The position numbers and the translations under genes are program-made. Below, one piece after another: positions 20,310 to 22,025 of a DNA stretch of 22,025 nt (positions are counted from its first letter, which is position 1; every line of letters starts with the position of its first letter). The stretch is from Schlegelella_A sp035493195. GTDB lineage: Bacteria; Pseudomonadota; Gammaproteobacteria; Burkholderiales; Burkholderiaceae_C. Where the stretch lies: the NCBI GenBank assembly GCA_035493195.1, contig DATJIM010000134.1:1-22025 (forward strand), read 5' to 3'. A model generated the notes under the pieces. It was not told the DNA's origin. It saw nothing but the letters and a program-made list of their open reading frames with translations, and made no database searches.

Positions 20310-22025
20310 ATGTCAGCAAGGTCCATGGCCCGTGGCTGGGCGTGTCTCGTGGCGGCTGTTCTGTGGACCGCGAACGCGCTCGCGGCCAATCCGGTCCAGC
20401 TCGAGAACGCCAAACCAGGGACCGCTGCCTGGCAGCTGACGAGCCCGGCGCAGTACCGCGAGATCGAGGGCTACGCCTCGCTCACCAGCGTCAATCGCGG
20501 CGGCACGATCAGCCTGTTCGTCAACACGATCGCGCCGACGTACACGATCGAGATCTACCGGATGGGCTGGTACGGCGGCCTTGGCGGCCGCCAGGTGCTC
20601 GGCCCGGTCACGCGCACCGGGGTCCAGCAGCAGATCCCGGCACCCGACAGCCTGGGCACGATCGAGTGCAACTGGATCGACCCGTTCGTCGTCACGGTGC
20701 CGAACAACACCGCGGATCCGACCGATTGGGCGAGCGGCGTCTATCTCGCCAAGCTGACGTGGGGCGGCGGCGGGCCGCAGAGCTACATCATCTTCACGGT
20801 CCGCGACGACGCCCGCTCTCCTGCAGCCGACTACCTCTTCCAGTCGAGCGTGAACACCTGGCAGGCGTACAACGCGTGGGGCGGCAAGTCGGCGTACGAC
20901 TTCAACAGCTATCCCGATCACGTCCACGCGCGCAAGGTCTCGTTCAACCGGCCGTACGATCGCAACGCGGGAGCCGGCGACTTCACCGGCAGCATCTCGA
21001 GCGGCTGGGAGCTCAACATGCTGCGCTTCCTCGAGCGCGAGGGCTACGACGTCACGTATTCGACCGACGTCGATCTCCACGAGCAGGGCTCGGCGCTGAT
21101 CGCGCCCCACAAGGCGTTCCTCTCGGTCGGCCACGACGAATACTGGTCGTACGCGATGAAGAACGCAGTGCAGCAGGCGCGCAGCGCCGGCAAGCACCTC
21201 GGCTTCTTTGGCTCGAACGCGATCTACTGGCAGGTTCGCTACGAGCCGGCCAAGTCGGGGGCGCTGGCGGCGAACCGGACGCTCGTCACGTACAAGGAAG
21301 CGGCGCAGACCGAGGATCCGCTCTGGCTCGATGGCGACCCCTCGAACGACAAGTTCATCAGCGTCCGCTTCCGCGACATCGCGGCGCCTCCATTCAACGT
21401 CGTCGATGCGGTCGCGCAGCCGGAGAACGGAGTGATCGGCGTCATGTACCACGGCGACCCCGTCTACGGCGACATCGTCGTCTCGGACGCGACGAGCTGG
21501 ATCTATGCCGGCACCGGGGTGGGCAACGGCACGCACTTCGTCGGCCTGCTCGGCTACGAGACCGACGCCATGTTCGACAACGGCTACGCGCCGGCCGGCC
21601 TGCAGAAGGTCGCGGAATCGCCCGACAACTTCGGCTTCTCGCACGCGACCGTCTACACCGCGCCGAGCGGCAGCGTCGTCTTCGCGACCGGATCGATGCA
21701 GTGGTCGTGGGGGCTCGACGACTACAACGTGCCGAACCCGCGCACCTCGGTGCTCGACCCTCGCGTGCAGACGACGACGCGCAACATCCTCGCCCGCTTT
21801 GCCGTCGCGCCGCCGCCGCCGCTCCTTCCGCCGGCCGGGTTGCAGGCGTCGGGTGACGTCGGCAAGGTCGTCCTCTCGTGGTCGGCGGCGGCGAACGCGA
21901 CGACGTACAACGTTTATCGCGCGACGACGAGCGGCGGCGAAGGAGCGACGCCGTACCGCACCGGCGTCTCGACGACGTCGTTCGCCGACACGGCGCCTGT
22001 CGCCGGCGTGCCCAACTACTACCAG
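20310..22025 (+). CDS. Secreted N,N-dimethylformamidase large-subunit-like protein with fibronectin type III domain (3' truncated)
   Basis: The frame is open for 572 codons to the window edge. A signal peptide is clear: basic start, hydrophobic core CLVAAVLW and ALA-A cleavage near residues 25/26. Residues about 30-490 match the DMFase beta-subunit-like family: an N-terminal beta domain (IEGYASLTSV, YTIEIYRMGWYGGLGGR), then TWQAYNAWGG, SFNRPYDR, FLEREGYDVTYSTDVDLHE, SVGHDEYWSYAM and GSNAIYWQVRYE. Candidate metal ligands, by analogy with the two-Tyr/one-carboxylate iron site of the Paracoccus enzyme, are Tyr187, Tyr216 and Glu277; this mapping is a guess. After a proline-rich linker a fibronectin type III domain starts near 505. 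The substrate is unknown; it acts outside the cytoplasm. The C-terminus, and any PEP-CTERM anchor, is not visible. Confidence 0.82.
   Translation, partial: MSARSMARGWACLVAAVLWTANALAANPVQLENAKPGTAAWQLTSPAQYREIEGYASLTSVNRGGTISLFVNTIAPTYTIEIYRMGWYGGLGGRQVLGPVTRTGVQQQIPAPDSLGTIECNWIDPFVVTVPNNTADPTDWASGVYLAKLTWGGGGPQSYIIFTVRDDARSPAADYLFQSSVNTWQAYNAWGGKSAYDFNSYPDHVHARKVSFNRPYDRNAGAGDFTGSISSGWELNMLRFLEREGYDVTYSTDVDLHEQGSALIAPHKAFLSVGHDEYWSYAMKNAVQQARSAGKHLGFFGSNAIYWQVRYEPAKSGALAANRTLVTYKEAAQTEDPLWLDGDPSNDKFISVRFRDIAAPPFNVVDAVAQPENGVIGVMYHGDPVYGDIVVSDATSWIYAGTGVGNGTHFVGLLGYETDAMFDNGYAPAGLQKVAESPDNFGFSHATVYTAPSGSVVFATGSMQWSWGLDDYNVPNPRTSVLDPRVQTTTRNILARFAVAPPPPLLPPAGLQASGDVGKVVLSWSAAANATTYNVYRATTSGGEGATPYRTGVSTTSFADTAPVAGVPNYYQ

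Noticed and set aside
1..22025. CRISPR arrays, tRNAs, rRNAs, insertion sequences or phage genes
   Set aside because: I saw no regularly spaced repeats, transposase or integrase motifs, or cloverleaf-like sequences.
1..22025. PEP-CTERM sorting signals on proteins in the window
   Set aside because: None of the complete proteins ends with the Pro-Glu-Pro, hydrophobic helix and Arg cluster pattern; the last protein is truncated and cannot be judged.

Overview
The window is about 22 kb of GC-rich DNA from an exopolysaccharide (capsule or biofilm polysaccharide) locus. The left end carries a chain-length determinant (EpsF type), its partner tyrosine-kinase-like protein (EpsG type), an exosortase of the B type and an EpsI-type protein. 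That combination is known from the methanolan/eps loci of Betaproteobacteria, so a Betaproteobacterium or close relative is the best guess. I recognise no species marker. Codon use is uniformly GC-rich, genes overlap heavily, and there are no rRNAs, tRNAs, insertion sequences, integrases or CRISPR arrays.

Layout. (1) 2-2465, plus strand: epsF (5' truncated), epsG and xrtB, each overlapping the next by 4 nt. (2) 2467-3153, minus: epsI, convergent with xrtB, only one base between the two stop codons. (3) 3272-4369, plus: membrane O-acyltransferase. (4) 4383-6242, minus: a glycoside-hydrolase-like protein. (5) 6243-6467: a divergent spacer with two strong hairpins. (6) 6468-18938, plus: an almost gapless run of eleven genes: 2OG-Fe(II) oxygenase, Wzy/ligase-like polymerase, sugar-nucleotide 3-aminotransferase, Wzx-like flippase, GT2, GT4, GT2, GT2, GT4, GT2 and a second O-acyltransferase. 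(7) 18935-20074, minus: a third O-acyltransferase whose stop codon shares a CTAG with the preceding gene. (8) 20075-20309: a divergent spacer with a short AT-rich palindrome. (9) 20310-22025, plus: a secreted protein resembling the large subunit of N,N-dimethylformamidase followed by a fibronectin type III domain, running off the window.

How it fits together: six glycosyltransferases build a lipid-linked repeat unit that probably contains a 3-amino-3,6-dideoxyhexose. The flippase moves it across the inner membrane, the Wzy-like protein polymerises it, and EpsF/EpsG control chain length and export. Up to three O-acyltransferases could decorate the chain, and the hydrolase-like protein could trim it. 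No initiating phosphoglycosyltransferase, outer-membrane exporter (Wza/EpsE type) or nucleotide-sugar synthesis set (RmlA/RmlB or a FdtA-like isomerase) lies in the window; these are presumably upstream of base 1 or elsewhere. I see no candidate PEP-CTERM substrate of the exosortase here, although the last protein is cut off before its C-terminus.

I did not find an obviously new system. The points most worth a second look are the inverted epsI, the two-copy MshEN-like motif in EpsG, the apparent lack of a signal peptide on the hydrolase, the hairpin-rich spacer, the mini-ORF bridging the oxygenase and polymerase genes, and the formamidase-like secreted protein beside an amino-sugar pathway.
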